From NCBI GenBank assembly GCA_000747625.2, contig JQDQ01000226.1, positions 1 to 41,878 of the forward strand: a stretch of 41,878 nucleotides of DNA, written 5' to 3'. The position numbers and the translations under genes are program-made. The notes below the pieces were generated by a model. That model was given only the letters and a program-made list of their open reading frames with translations. It searched no databases and was not told where the DNA came from. The stretch comes from Smithella sp. SCADC (lineage in GTDB: Bacteria > Desulfobacterota > Syntrophia > Syntrophales > Smithellaceae). This document shows positions 28,562 to 37,804 of this stretch, piece by piece; the first letter of the stretch is position 1; each line of letters begins with the position of its first letter.

Positions 28562-29701
28562 ATGTCTTTTCAACTAAATGAAGAACAAAAGATGGTCAGA
28601 CTCATGGCTAGAGATTTTGCCAGGAAGGAATTAGAGCCTGAGGCTGCCAGAAGAGATAAAGAAGGGATATTCCCTGTGGAAGTGGTAAAGAAAATGGGGC
28701 AGTTAGGTCTGCTGGGAATGATGGTACCGGTCGAGTACGGCGGAGTCGGCGCCTCTGCAGTCAGTTATTGCCTGGCGCTACAGGAAATCGCGTATTCTTG
28801 CGCGTCAACCGCAGTGACTATGTCTGTGGCCAATCTCTCTACCGAACCGTTACTAAAGTTCGGCAACGAAGATCAGAAAGCTAAATATCTTTTTGGGCTT
28901 GCGCAAGGAGAGTTGCTGGGATGTTTTGCTCTTACTGAGCCCGGCGCCGGATCAGATCCTGGAAGTCTCTCTACCAGGGCGGAAAATAAAGGAGACTATT
29001 ATCTGATCAACGGAACGAAAATCTTTATTACTCACGGACAGTATGCCGATGTAGTTAACCTGATTACGAGGACCGATCAGGACAAAGGCAGTAAGGGTCT
29101 CTCTGCTTTTATAGTCGAAAAGGGCACACCCGGATTCTCCATAGGCACGCGGGAAGATAAGATGGGACTAAGGGCTTCTAATACAGTGGAGCTTATCTTT
29201 GATAATTGCAGGGTTCCCCAAAAAAACCTGCTGGGCAGAGAAGGTATCGGATTCAAAATAGCCATGACAGCTCTCGACAGTGGCCGCATCGGCATAGCAT
29301 CGCAGGCTTTGGGCATAACTCGCGCGTGTCTGGATGAAAGTATTAAATATGCCAGGGAACGTAAACAGTTCGGCAAGACCATCAGCTCATTTCAGGCCAT
29401 TCAATGGATGATTGCTGACATGGCTACAGGGCTTGAAGCAGCAAACTTACTGACCTTGTCCGCAGCCTGGAAAAAAGACCATAAACTGCCTTTCACCAAA
29501 GAGGCATCAATGGCCAAGCTATTTGCCTCGGAACTGGCCAACAAAAGCGCTTATATGGCTTTGCAAATCCATGGTGGATACGGTTATCTCAAGGATTTCA
29601 AGATAGAGAGACTCTATCGTGATGTCCGGGCCACTTCCATCTATGAAGGCACATCGGAAATACAAAGGCTGGTTATTGCGAGACATCTTTTAAAAGATTA
29701 A
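28562..29701 (+). CDS. Acyl-CoA dehydrogenase 2
   Basis: ALTEPGAGSDPGSL, IFITHGQYADVV, QIHGGYGYLKDFKIERLYRDVRATSIYEGTSEIQ. Confidence 0.95.
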   Translation: MSFQLNEEQKMVRLMARDFARKELEPEAARRDKEGIFPVEVVKKMGQLGLLGMMVPVEYGGVGASAVSYCLALQEIAYSCASTAVTMSVANLSTEPLLKFGNEDQKAKYLFGLAQGELLGCFALTEPGAGSDPGSLSTRAENKGDYYLINGTKIFITHGQYADVVNLITRTDQDKGSKGLSAFIVEKGTPGFSIGTREDKMGLRASNTVELIFDNCRVPQKNLLGREGIGFKIAMTALDSGRIGIASQALGITRACLDESIKYARERKQFGKTISSFQAIQWMIADMATGLEAANLLTLSAAWKKDHKLPFTKEASMAKLFASELANKSAYMALQIHGGYGYLKDFKIERLYRDVRATSIYEGTSEIQRLVIARHLLKD

Positions 29702-29726
29702 AAACAAATATCAAAAGGAGATAAAA

Positions 29727-30869
29727 ATGGATTTTGAATTATCAAACGAAATGAAAATGCTTGCGGACATGGCCTACAAATTTGCCGTCAAGGAAATAGA
29801 GCCGGAAGCGCAAAAAGCGGACGAAGAAGAGAAGTACACTCCCGAAATCCGCAAGAAGGCCGGAGTTAACGGTTTGATCGGTTGCTGGATTCCCGAGGAA
29901 TATGGCGGAAGCGGAGCCGGATTTCTGGGCAATACCATTATAACAGAACAACTTTCCCGGGTATGCATGGGCATAGGTCTGAATATAGTTGCGGCTACAT
30001 TCGGATGTGAAAACATCTACTATTATGGAACAAAAGAACAGAAAGAAAAATATCTCCCCCCTGTTTGCGCGGGCGATAAGGTCTTTGCGGGTGCCTATAC
30101 GGAACCAAACGCGGGCACGGATGTGGCCGGTTACAAAACAAGGGCGGTTCAGGACGGAGATGATTATATAATTACCGGCAACAAAATGTTCATTACCAAC
30201 GGAACAATTTGTGACTGGATGGTGGTACAGGCCATTACCGACCCGGATCAGAAAGTTCACAAAAGCTTCAGTCAGTTTATCGTACCTGCCGATGCACCGG
30301 GAATCACGAAAACAAAAATCAGAGGGAAACTGGGAATCAGAGCCAGCGACACGGCGGAAATAGCACTGGATGAAGTGAGGATTCCTAAAGAGAATCTTAT
30401 CGGCAAGAGAGGAGCCGGATTCCACCAGCTTATGCACTTTTTTGACACCACACGGGTGATGGTGGCGGCTCAGGGTTTGGGACTCTCCCAGGCGTGTCTG
30501 GACGAGTCAATCAAATATTGTAAAGAGAGAACTGCTTTTGGAAAGCCGCTGGGCGCCTTCCAGATTACCATGCAAAAACTTGCCGAAATGTGGATCAAAA
30601 TAGAGGCCCTGCGCAATATTACTTATAAAGCAGCCTGGCTGCTTGATTCCAGTCAGCCGGATTATCACCTCTCCGCAATGGCCAAATATCTCGCCGGACA
30701 GACAGCGGTTTTCTGCGCCAATCTGGCAGTGGAACTTCACGGCGGCTATGGATATATCGAAGAATACAAAGTGCAGAAATTTTATCGTGACGCGAAGATT
30801 CTTGAACTATACGAAGGGACAAAGGAAGCAGAGGTCATGACGCTGGGAAAAGTATTGCTATCGCGCTGA
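29727..30869 (+). CDS. Acyl-CoA dehydrogenase 3
   Basis: AYTEPNAGTDVAGY, FITNGTICDWMVV, ELHGGYGYIEEYKVQKFYRDAKILELYEGTKEAEVM. Confidence 0.95.
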   Translation: MDFELSNEMKMLADMAYKFAVKEIEPEAQKADEEEKYTPEIRKKAGVNGLIGCWIPEEYGGSGAGFLGNTIITEQLSRVCMGIGLNIVAATFGCENIYYYGTKEQKEKYLPPVCAGDKVFAGAYTEPNAGTDVAGYKTRAVQDGDDYIITGNKMFITNGTICDWMVVQAITDPDQKVHKSFSQFIVPADAPGITKTKIRGKLGIRASDTAEIALDEVRIPKENLIGKRGAGFHQLMHFFDTTRVMVAAQGLGLSQACLDESIKYCKERTAFGKPLGAFQITMQKLAEMWIKIEALRNITYKAAWLLDSSQPDYHLSAMAKYLAGQTAVFCANLAVELHGGYGYIEEYKVQKFYRDAKILELYEGTKEAEVMTLGKVLLSR

Positions 30870-31558
30870 TAGTATACAGTATATCTATTAAACCAATCCT
30901 GGCTTATTTTCGGAGAAAGCCAGGATTTCTGGTGAAAACGGGCCGCCCTGGGTTGCCAGCATAGGAGTTCTCGCTGAATATCCATCTCCGGCAGTGGTGG
31001 AAATTTAGGAATTACGGAAAACAGGATTGATGGAATTCTAGCTTTTTGAATGTCAGCGCTTAGTTTGACGGCTGCTTCAGGATAAGGGAAGCTGATCCAA
31101 TTCATTTTCATGGTGCGTCCGACTACGGCAAAAGCACCTTCCGGAGCCACAACGTTATTGAATTGCTCGATATCCAGATCAGTACTGACCATTACAATAA
31201 AAAGAACCGGAATTTTTTCCGTGGCAACTTTTGTTTTGCCTGTGCCAATTTCCTTATATGTGAATTCCTTAAGAACACTGGTTTGATTCTTCAGACTTAT
31301 AATGATCTCCAATTTACCGCTTTTACCGTTTATCTTATCGAGTTTTACAGTCTTACCATTTAACCGGTATTGGATTTTTGGACAAAGGTCTTCTTTGGAT
31401 GGAAAATATTTATAGATGGTTCCTGTACTTATTCCACTTTCCTTAGATATATCACGTACATTGACTGCATGAAAATCTTTCATGGAAAACTGCCGTAATA
31501 CGACCGGATACAAACGTTCTTTTATTTTTTTAGTAATGACTGGTTTTTCTGAAATCAT
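30782..31558 (-). pseudogene. TetR HTH domain fused to a YhgE/Pip-like fragment; 3' end antisense to acyl-CoA dehydrogenase 3
   Basis: Residues 1-59 form a TetR HTH (FHAVNVRDISKESGISTGTIYKYFPSKEDL); then QYRLNGKTVKLDKINGKSGKLEIIISLKN...VKLSADIQKARIPSILFSVIPKFPPLPEMD, resembling the YhgE/Pip inter-TM region; no TetR ligand-binding domain. Confidence 0.5.
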
Positions 31559-31595
31559 AATTTTTTACTTTTATATTTTCCTAAAAACATAATAT

Positions 31596-31639
31596 AAAAC
31601 ATTGTTTCAATTGTCAATTCATAAATGAAACATTGTTTT
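31596..31639. promoter_or_regulatory. Paired operator-like repeats between divergent TetR chimera and redox cassette
   Basis: AAAACATTGTTTC (31596-31608) and GAAACATTGTTTT (31627-31639); each holds AAACA-T-TGTTT; centres 31 bp apart. Confidence 0.7.
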
Positions 31640-31670
31640 ATTATAATTTACAAAAATGCTCATTTTCTCC

Positions 31671-31699
31671 TTGACGAAACAGTTTTGCACTAATACATT
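31671..31699 (+). promoter_or_regulatory. Candidate promoter of the redox cassette
   Basis: TTGACG - N17 - TACATT. Confidence 0.5.
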
Positions 31700-31727
31700 C
31701 AGTAGATAAAACTTTTCAGGAGCCAAT

Positions 31728-32243
31728 ATGGCTAAAGATGAAGTGAAACAAATCATGATTAACGGACACTTGGTTGGAATTATTGGCTTAAATGATATAA
31801 TAATAAAAACAGCTAAAAACCAGCCCGGCAAGAGCGATGAGGACATAAAAAATATTTTACTTAATGAAATTATCGTCAATAATTATGTGCCTCCCTCCGC
31901 ACTTGAAGCCTATGGACATGCTCTTTTACGCGAATATAAAATAACTCAAGGGTTCCCTGTTGCTGAAGAACCAAGCCACGGATTAAATATAGCAGTTTTG
32001 GGTATCGGCTGCACTCGTTGTCATCAATTGGAAAATGATGTTCGTGATTTACTATCGGAAATGAAAATTGCCGCTGATTTACATCACATTACTGATCTAA
32101 AAGAAATAGCACAGTATGGAGTATTAGGTTCTCCGGCTCTGGTTATTAATAATAAGGTGATGTCGGTTGGCGAAGTTCCTCCTAAAAGTAAAATTCGCCA
32201 ATGGATAATTGAAGCCTATAATCCCTCCGATAAACAATACTAA
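31728..32243 (+). CDS. Thioredoxin-like small redox-active disulfide protein with N-terminal extension domain
   Basis: C-terminal AVLGIGCTRCHQLENDVRDLL...GVLGSPALVINNKVMSVGEVPP. Confidence 0.8.
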   Translation: MAKDEVKQIMINGHLVGIIGLNDIIIKTAKNQPGKSDEDIKNILLNEIIVNNYVPPSALEAYGHALLREYKITQGFPVAEEPSHGLNIAVLGIGCTRCHQLENDVRDLLSEMKIAADLHHITDLKEIAQYGVLGSPALVINNKVMSVGEVPPKSKIRQWIIEAYNPSDKQY

Positions 32244-32261
32244 CGTTCGGCATATTTAAGA

Positions 32262-32765
32262 ATGACAAAGAATAATCTCTCGCAAAAACTTTATTCGTCT
32301 TTTCGTGAAGTCATCATTATTCTAGCCATTGCTTTATTTATTGCCATTGTTTCTAACTCCATTAGATCTGATAATACTCCCTTATTCGGTTTTTCCTCCG
32401 CGGCTTTGATTAAGGAACAACAAGCAAAAATTCCTTCTATAACTCTTTCTGAAGCTTATGATCTTTATCTGAAAAAGAAAGTCATATTTATTGACGCCCG
32501 CGATCCTTATAGTTTTGAAGAAGGCCACATCGTTGACGCAATCAACATTTATCCTGATGACGTTTCACTTCACACACAAAATCTTAAAGTAAAAGCTAAT
32601 CAGGGTTTTATTTTCGTAACATATTGCGATGGTCCTCAATGCCCATTAAGCAAAGAAACAGCACACGCGCTGATATTGCGCGGTATTGCAACAGTAAAAG
32701 TTTTAGTAAATGGATGGGGTCTCTGGTTAAATGCCGGGTACCCCGTCTCTAAAGGAAAGAAATGA
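32262..32765 (+). CDS. Membrane-anchored rhodanese-like protein
   Basis: N-terminal TM; KKVIFIDARDPYSFEEGHIVDAINIYPDD; catalytic-loop Cys YCDGPQCPLS. Confidence 0.87.
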   Translation: MTKNNLSQKLYSSFREVIIILAIALFIAIVSNSIRSDNTPLFGFSSAALIKEQQAKIPSITLSEAYDLYLKKKVIFIDARDPYSFEEGHIVDAINIYPDDVSLHTQNLKVKANQGFIFVTYCDGPQCPLSKETAHALILRGIATVKVLVNGWGLWLNAGYPVSKGKK

Positions 32766-33211
32766 AATTAAGAAACTTCTCTCGTCCTTTCATTCCTGTT
32801 TTTGCTCTAATTTGCCGATTGACTTTGGCCATAATTTTTTTGTACGCCGGTATAGAAAAACTTATCAATCCCGGCGATTTTGCCGTAGCCATTTATAACT
32901 ATCGTCTGCTTCCGGACAATGTCATCAATTTTGTAGCCGTACTTCTGCCATGGTTGGAAGTTATAATAGCAATAAGCCTTATCAGCGGCACTAATGCTCG
33001 AGGAGCCGCCTTGCTGTCCGCATTGCTTTTTCTGACATTTGCCACAGCGTTGACGATCAACTTAATGCGAGGGTTGGATATTTCCTGTGGTTGTTTCGGA
33101 GCGTCTTCAGGTAATATAAATTGGTCTTATCTTGTGCGCGACTTTTCACTTTTCTGCATGTCTATTTTTGTTATGATGTACGATCGGGGCTGGCGTTATT
33201 TCTTTGTTTAG
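32762..33211 (+). CDS. MauE/DoxX family redox-associated membrane protein
   Basis: TM segments; AIIFLYAGIEKLINPGDFAVAIYNYRLLPD; RGLDISCGCFGASSG. Confidence 0.87.
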   Translation: MKLRNFSRPFIPVFALICRLTLAIIFLYAGIEKLINPGDFAVAIYNYRLLPDNVINFVAVLLPWLEVIIAISLISGTNARGAALLSALLFLTFATALTINLMRGLDISCGCFGASSGNINWSYLVRDFSLFCMSIFVMMYDRGWRYFFV

Positions 33212-33225
33212 TGCTATCGAAAACG

Positions 33226-33999
33226 TTATTGTTGGCAATCGGGGCAATAAAAAGTGCTTCGTCCTCCCTGCTTTATACGGCAGATTGTCCCTCCGCACAT
33301 TAAACAGCATTTTCCTTCCCGTCCATAGGCTTTTAACTCATTTTGATTCTCGCCTTTACAGCCATACAGATCGCGCCAGTCGGAAATAGACGTCCCCCGT
33401 TTTTCAATTCCTTTTTTCAAAATGCGTTTAGCATGGCTAAAAACTGTCTTCCATTCCTTTACAGATAAATTGGCAGCTTGCCTTAAAGGAGAAATACCCG
33501 TGCGATGTAAAATTTCACAGGCGTAAATGTTGCCGATACCGGCCACCGCCTTCGGATCCATCAGCAGGACTTTAACATTGACCTTTCGTCTGGCCTGGTT
33601 CTCCAGAAATATATCCTGATCAAAACCGGTGAGCAGGTCGTTTTCTATTTTCTCTTGCTTTATCTTTTCGACTTTTACTGTGGCAAAGCGTCGCGGATCA
33701 ACAAGAAAGATATTTCCTTCTTTCATGGCTATTCTCCAGCGGCCATGTTTCGGCCTTACTGAACTGGACTGTAAAAGCAGCCGTCCGGTCATTCTCAAAT
33801 GTATCAGTATGGAATTCCCGTCATCAAGATGAATGGCGATGGTCTTTCCCCGGCGTTCAACATCAAGAATTCTTCTTCCCTGCAAATTTCTCATCCCGTT
33901 CAGTTTATCGTCGTAAACCTTTGAGGTTAGTATTACGCATCCGCAAATTTTCTTTTGCAGTTGACGACTCAGGGTTTCTACTTCCGGCAACTCCGGCAT
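33226..33999 (-). CDS. mutM: Formamidopyrimidine-DNA glycosylase
   Basis: MPELPEVETL start; GIGNIYACEILHRTGI; C-terminal zinc finger CCLMCGG...YCPDCQQ. Confidence 0.95.
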   Translation of the reverse strand: MPELPEVETLSRQLQKKICGCVILTSKVYDDKLNGMRNLQGRRILDVERRGKTIAIHLDDGNSILIHLRMTGRLLLQSSSVRPKHGRWRIAMKEGNIFLVDPRRFATVKVEKIKQEKIENDLLTGFDQDIFLENQARRKVNVKVLLMDPKAVAGIGNIYACEILHRTGISPLRQAANLSVKEWKTVFSHAKRILKKGIEKRGTSISDWRDLYGCKGENQNELKAYGREGKCCLMCGGTICRIKQGGRSTFYCPDCQQ

Positions 34000-34322
34000 G
34001 GATGATCTCCAGGTTAAAATTAAAATCGGTTTCCTTATTACTAAAAAGCATTCGGTTTGCCTACTTCTTTTTCCTGGGTATAAATGTTTCCCCTAAAAAT
34101 AATCGGCTATGTTTTTAAATGCGGATACCTCTCTATGCCAGTATTGACGGGAGCTATCGATTATTAATTCCACAAGAAATATTTGCTTAAAATACTTCCG
34201 GCGGAGTCTAATAAAAATGTTTTTTCACACATTAAGGCGCCCCCAAAAGCCGGTAGGGGATTTTTTTGAGGAGACTCCCTTAAAAAATATTTAATTTTTT
34301 CTGGCAATAATGCAAAAAAGTG

Positions 34323-34350
34323 TTGACAAAAAATTTTGTATGAGTACATT
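34323..34350 (+). promoter_or_regulatory. Candidate promoter of the kamA cassette
   Basis: TTGACA - N16 - TACATT; SD AAGGAGG (34411) before ATG 34423. Confidence 0.5.
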
Positions 34351-34422
34351 CGTAAATCAAGAAGTAATTTTTTCATCAAAGAATTATTTAACGGGAGGGA
34401 GACCTTCATCAAGGAGGAACAA

Positions 34423-35730
34423 ATGGAAAGCGAGACCCTGTTTAAAGAGGAGGAAGAACCTCCTGGTCATTTGACCGGTCTTGTTAATGTTCAAAACAAT
34501 GTAAGTGACTTTTTGTTATTCAAAGAAGAATTTTCCCAGCATTCGATTAAACAAAAGTCAGACAGCATTTTATTTCCTTTTAAAGATTCCGCCCGCTCCC
34601 GCATCTTCCGAACACGACTTTATCCCGAAATCACCCGCCTGGAATGGTTCGATTGGCACTGGCAAATGCGTAACGCCATCAGGGATGTTGATACTCTTTC
34701 CGAAATAATTAATCTTTCGGACAACGAACGCCAGGCAATGATGCACCACTCCGGTGCTTTGCCCGTTTCCATTACTCCTTATTATGCCAGTTTGCTTAAT
34801 CCCGATGATCCTGCGGATCCTCTGCGCCGTTGCGTTGTTCCCGTAGTGGATGAGTGTCTGCATACGGAAGGCGAAGAAGAAGATCCTCTCTGCGAGGATG
34901 TGGATTCTCCTGTGCCGGGTATTATTCATCGCTACCCTGACCGTGTTCTGTTTCTGGTAACTGATAGCTGCTCAACTTATTGCCGCTATTGCACCCGTTC
35001 CCGCATTATTGAACGAAGCAAACATCATTTAATAAGTTTGGAAAAATGGGAAAAGGCTATTCAATACATTGCCGGTAATAAGAATGTGCGGGACGTCCTG
35101 CTTTCCGGCGGCGATCCTTTAACCCTGTCCGATGAAAAACTGGAATGGCTTTTAACTAAATTGCACAAGATTTCTCATGTTGAACTTATCCGTATCGGTA
35201 CAAAGGCGCCGGTTGTTTTACCCCAGAGAATAACGCCGGCTCTAACAGCCATGCTCAAAAAGTATCATCCTTTATGGATGAGCATCCATATCACCCATCC
35301 GAAAGAACTGACTCCGGAGATGAGTGCCGCCTGCATCCGTCTGGCTGACGCCGGTATTCCATTGGGAAGCCAGACAGTTTTACTTTCCGGTATTAATGAT
35401 GACGTTGAAACAATGACCAGGCTGGCGCATGGTCAATTACAAATCAGAATCCGTCCTTATTATCTGTATCAATGCGACCCCATTCCAGGCTCTTCTCACT
35501 TCCGGACCCCCATCAGCAAGGGCATTGAAATTATTCAGGGCATGCGCGGACATACCACTGGTTACGCTGTGCCTACTTATGTTGTCGACGCCCCCGGCGG
35601 CGGCGGCAAAATTCCTTTACTTCCCGAATACGCCATTGGATGGGAGAACGGCGCTTTGCTGCTACGCAATTACGAAGGCAATACCTTCCGCTACCCCGAC
35701 AATCACGCAAAGTCTAAGGATATACATTAA
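34423..35730 (+). CDS. kamA: Lysine 2,3-aminomutase family radical SAM protein
   Basis: CSTYCRYCTR radical SAM cluster, VRDVLLSGGDPLTLSDEKLEWLL, YYLYQCDPIPGSSHFRTPISKG, VVDAPGGGGKIPLLPEY; start moved from 34336 to ATG 34423 with good SD. Confidence 0.92.
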   Translation: MESETLFKEEEEPPGHLTGLVNVQNNVSDFLLFKEEFSQHSIKQKSDSILFPFKDSARSRIFRTRLYPEITRLEWFDWHWQMRNAIRDVDTLSEIINLSDNERQAMMHHSGALPVSITPYYASLLNPDDPADPLRRCVVPVVDECLHTEGEEEDPLCEDVDSPVPGIIHRYPDRVLFLVTDSCSTYCRYCTRSRIIERSKHHLISLEKWEKAIQYIAGNKNVRDVLLSGGDPLTLSDEKLEWLLTKLHKISHVELIRIGTKAPVVLPQRITPALTAMLKKYHPLWMSIHITHPKELTPEMSAACIRLADAGIPLGSQTVLLSGINDDVETMTRLAHGQLQIRIRPYYLYQCDPIPGSSHFRTPISKGIEIIQGMRGHTTGYAVPTYVVDAPGGGGKIPLLPEYAIGWENGALLLRNYEGNTFRYPDNHAKSKDIH

Positions 35731-35767
35731 ATCGGCAGAATTTTTTCAGGGGGCAGATAGTTTAACT

Positions 35768-36766
35768 GTGGGTCGAGTCAGTAAGAAACTCAAAATCGGT
35801 CTCACCTATGATCTGCGCGACGATTACCTGAAAGAAGGATACGGTCTCGAAGAAACCGCCGAATTCGATCTTCCCGACACAATCGAAGCTATCGAAAAAG
35901 TAATTTTTGACAACGGCTTTATTGCTGATCGCATCGGCAACATAAAAGCGTTGACTCGCCGTCTTGCGGCAGGAAATCGCTGGGATCTTGTTTTTAACAT
36001 TGCCGAGGGTATGCATGGCTTTGGCCGTGAAGCGCAGGTTCCCGCACTTCTGGAAGCATATAACATCCCATATACTTTTTCCGATCCCCTCGGCCACGCC
36101 GTTTCTCTTCACAAAGGCATTACAAAACAGATTCTGCGCGATCTGGGAATTCCCACGCCTGACTTTGCCATAATTAACAATGCAAAAGATATTGAAAAGG
36201 TTAATCTTCCTTTTCCACTTTTTGCCAAACCGGTGGCGGAAGGAACGGGCAAGGGTATAACGGCGCTTTCCAAAATAACTACTCGTAAAAATCTGCAAAA
36301 AGTCTGCCGGCAGCTTTTAAAGACTTTTCAGCAACCGGTTCTGGTCGAAACATATCTTCCCGGACGCGAATTCACTGTTGGTATCTTGGGAACAGGCAAA
36401 GATGCCCGCGTCCTGGGAGCACTGGAAGTAATTCTGAAGCCCAACGCGGAAAAGAACGCTTATTCCTACGAAAATAAAGAGCACTATGATAAGCTGGTGC
36501 AGTATGTTCTGGCCAACGATGATGAAGCACAAAAAGCCATGGAAATTTCCCTGATGGCCTGGCGCGGACTGGATTTAAAAGATGCCGGACGCATTGATTT
36601 GCGCTCCAATGTTCATGGTGTTCCTCATTTCATGGAAGTCAATTCCCTTGCCGGACTTAATCCCGTGCGGTCTGATTTGCCCATTTTGTGTTCTAAAATA
36701 GGAATGAGCTATCATAAATTGATAAGTTCCATTATTAAATCAGCCCTAAAGCGCACGAAGAAATAA
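35768..36766 (+). CDS. D-Ala-D-Ala-ligase-like ATP-grasp protein 1
   Basis: IGLTYDLRDDYL; FNIAEGMHGFGREAQVPALLEAYNIPYTFSDPLGHAVSLHKGITKQIL; PLFAKPVAEGTGKGI; GRIDLRSNVHGVPHFMEVNSLAGL. GTG 35768 start proposed. Confidence 0.9.
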   Translation: MGRVSKKLKIGLTYDLRDDYLKEGYGLEETAEFDLPDTIEAIEKVIFDNGFIADRIGNIKALTRRLAAGNRWDLVFNIAEGMHGFGREAQVPALLEAYNIPYTFSDPLGHAVSLHKGITKQILRDLGIPTPDFAIINNAKDIEKVNLPFPLFAKPVAEGTGKGITALSKITTRKNLQKVCRQLLKTFQQPVLVETYLPGREFTVGILGTGKDARVLGALEVILKPNAEKNAYSYENKEHYDKLVQYVLANDDEAQKAMEISLMAWRGLDLKDAGRIDLRSNVHGVPHFMEVNSLAGLNPVRSDLPILCSKIGMSYHKLISSIIKSALKRTKK

Positions 36767-36793
36767 TTATCCATAAATGCCGGTGAAATAAAA

Positions 36794-37780
36794 TTGAAGA
36801 AAAAAATAGTAATTTTGCACAGTGATATTTCGCCTGATGCCCGCCAGGACGAGCTTGATTGTCTTGAGCAGGCCGAAACCATAGCTCAAGCTCTGCGCAC
36901 ACTTAATTACGAACCCATTCTTCTGCCTTTTGAACTCAATTTGAATCATACAATAACGATGCTGCAATCATTAAAACCTCAGGCGGTTTTCAATATTGTG
37001 GAAACTTTAGACTCCAAAGGCAGTCTTATTCATTTTGCTCCTGCTATACTTGATTCTCTAAAGATTTCTTATACCGGTTGTCCCACGCAAGCTGTTTTTC
37101 AGACATCAAACAAGCCTCTGGCCAAGAAAATCTTGCATGATGCCGGTATTGCCACTCCGGACTGGATAGAACAGGATGGTTTCAGTTCTCAACAAGAAAT
37201 TTCCGGGCAATATTTAATCAAGTCTTCCTGGGAACATGCCTCCATAGGCCTCGATGAAAACTCGCTCATCATTTACACAAACAAAGCGAAGATATTACAA
37301 GAAATGAAACGCCGCGAAGAAAAACTGGGAGGATCCTGTTATGCCGAAGCCTATATTGACGGCCGTGAATTCAATGTCGCACTGATTTCGGATAGGTCTG
37401 GCAGCAAAGTATTACCCATAGCCGAAATGTTATTTAAGGATTACGCCCCGGACAAATTGAAAATAGTTGATTACAAAGCTAAATGGGATGCGGATTCTTT
37501 TGAATACAACAATACGATAAGAAAATTTGATTTTGATGACGACGATGCCCCGTTAATATCGTCTTTGAGTGAAATTTCTCTACAGTGCTGGAATATTTTT
37601 TCCCTGCGCGGTTACGCACGCGTTGATTTTCGCGTTGACAATAATAACAAGCCTTGGGTATTGGAGGTTAACACCAATCCCTGTTTGTCACCGGACGCCG
37701 GTTTTGCCGCGGCGCTGAAACAGGCCAATATACAATATCACGACGCTATCGGTTTGATAATCGAGAACGCAATCAAATAA
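36794..37780 (+). CDS. D-Ala-D-Ala-ligase-like ATP-grasp protein 2
   Basis: VFNIVETLDSKGSLIHFAPAILDSLKISYTGCPTQAVFQTSNKPLAKKIL; YARVDFRVDNNNKPWVLEVNTNPCLSPDAGF; TTG start. Confidence 0.9.
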   Translation: MKKKIVILHSDISPDARQDELDCLEQAETIAQALRTLNYEPILLPFELNLNHTITMLQSLKPQAVFNIVETLDSKGSLIHFAPAILDSLKISYTGCPTQAVFQTSNKPLAKKILHDAGIATPDWIEQDGFSSQQEISGQYLIKSSWEHASIGLDENSLIIYTNKAKILQEMKRREEKLGGSCYAEAYIDGREFNVALISDRSGSKVLPIAEMLFKDYAPDKLKIVDYKAKWDADSFEYNNTIRKFDFDDDDAPLISSLSEISLQCWNIFSLRGYARVDFRVDNNNKPWVLEVNTNPCLSPDAGFAAALKQANIQYHDAIGLIIENAIK

Positions 37781-37804
37781 TTTTGCAGTAAAGTTGGTTA
37801 TTTT

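Noticed and set aside
29742-30437. 231-aa minus-strand ORF
   Set aside because: Antisense to acyl-CoA dehydrogenase 3; composition typical of shadow ORFs.
34336-34422. N-terminal extension of kamA in the ORF track
   Set aside because: Overlaps the predicted promoter; ATG 34423 has a strong SD.
35429-35767. N-terminal extension of the ATP-grasp 1 ORF
   Set aside because: Overlaps kamA in another frame; family similarity begins only at the GTG near 35768.
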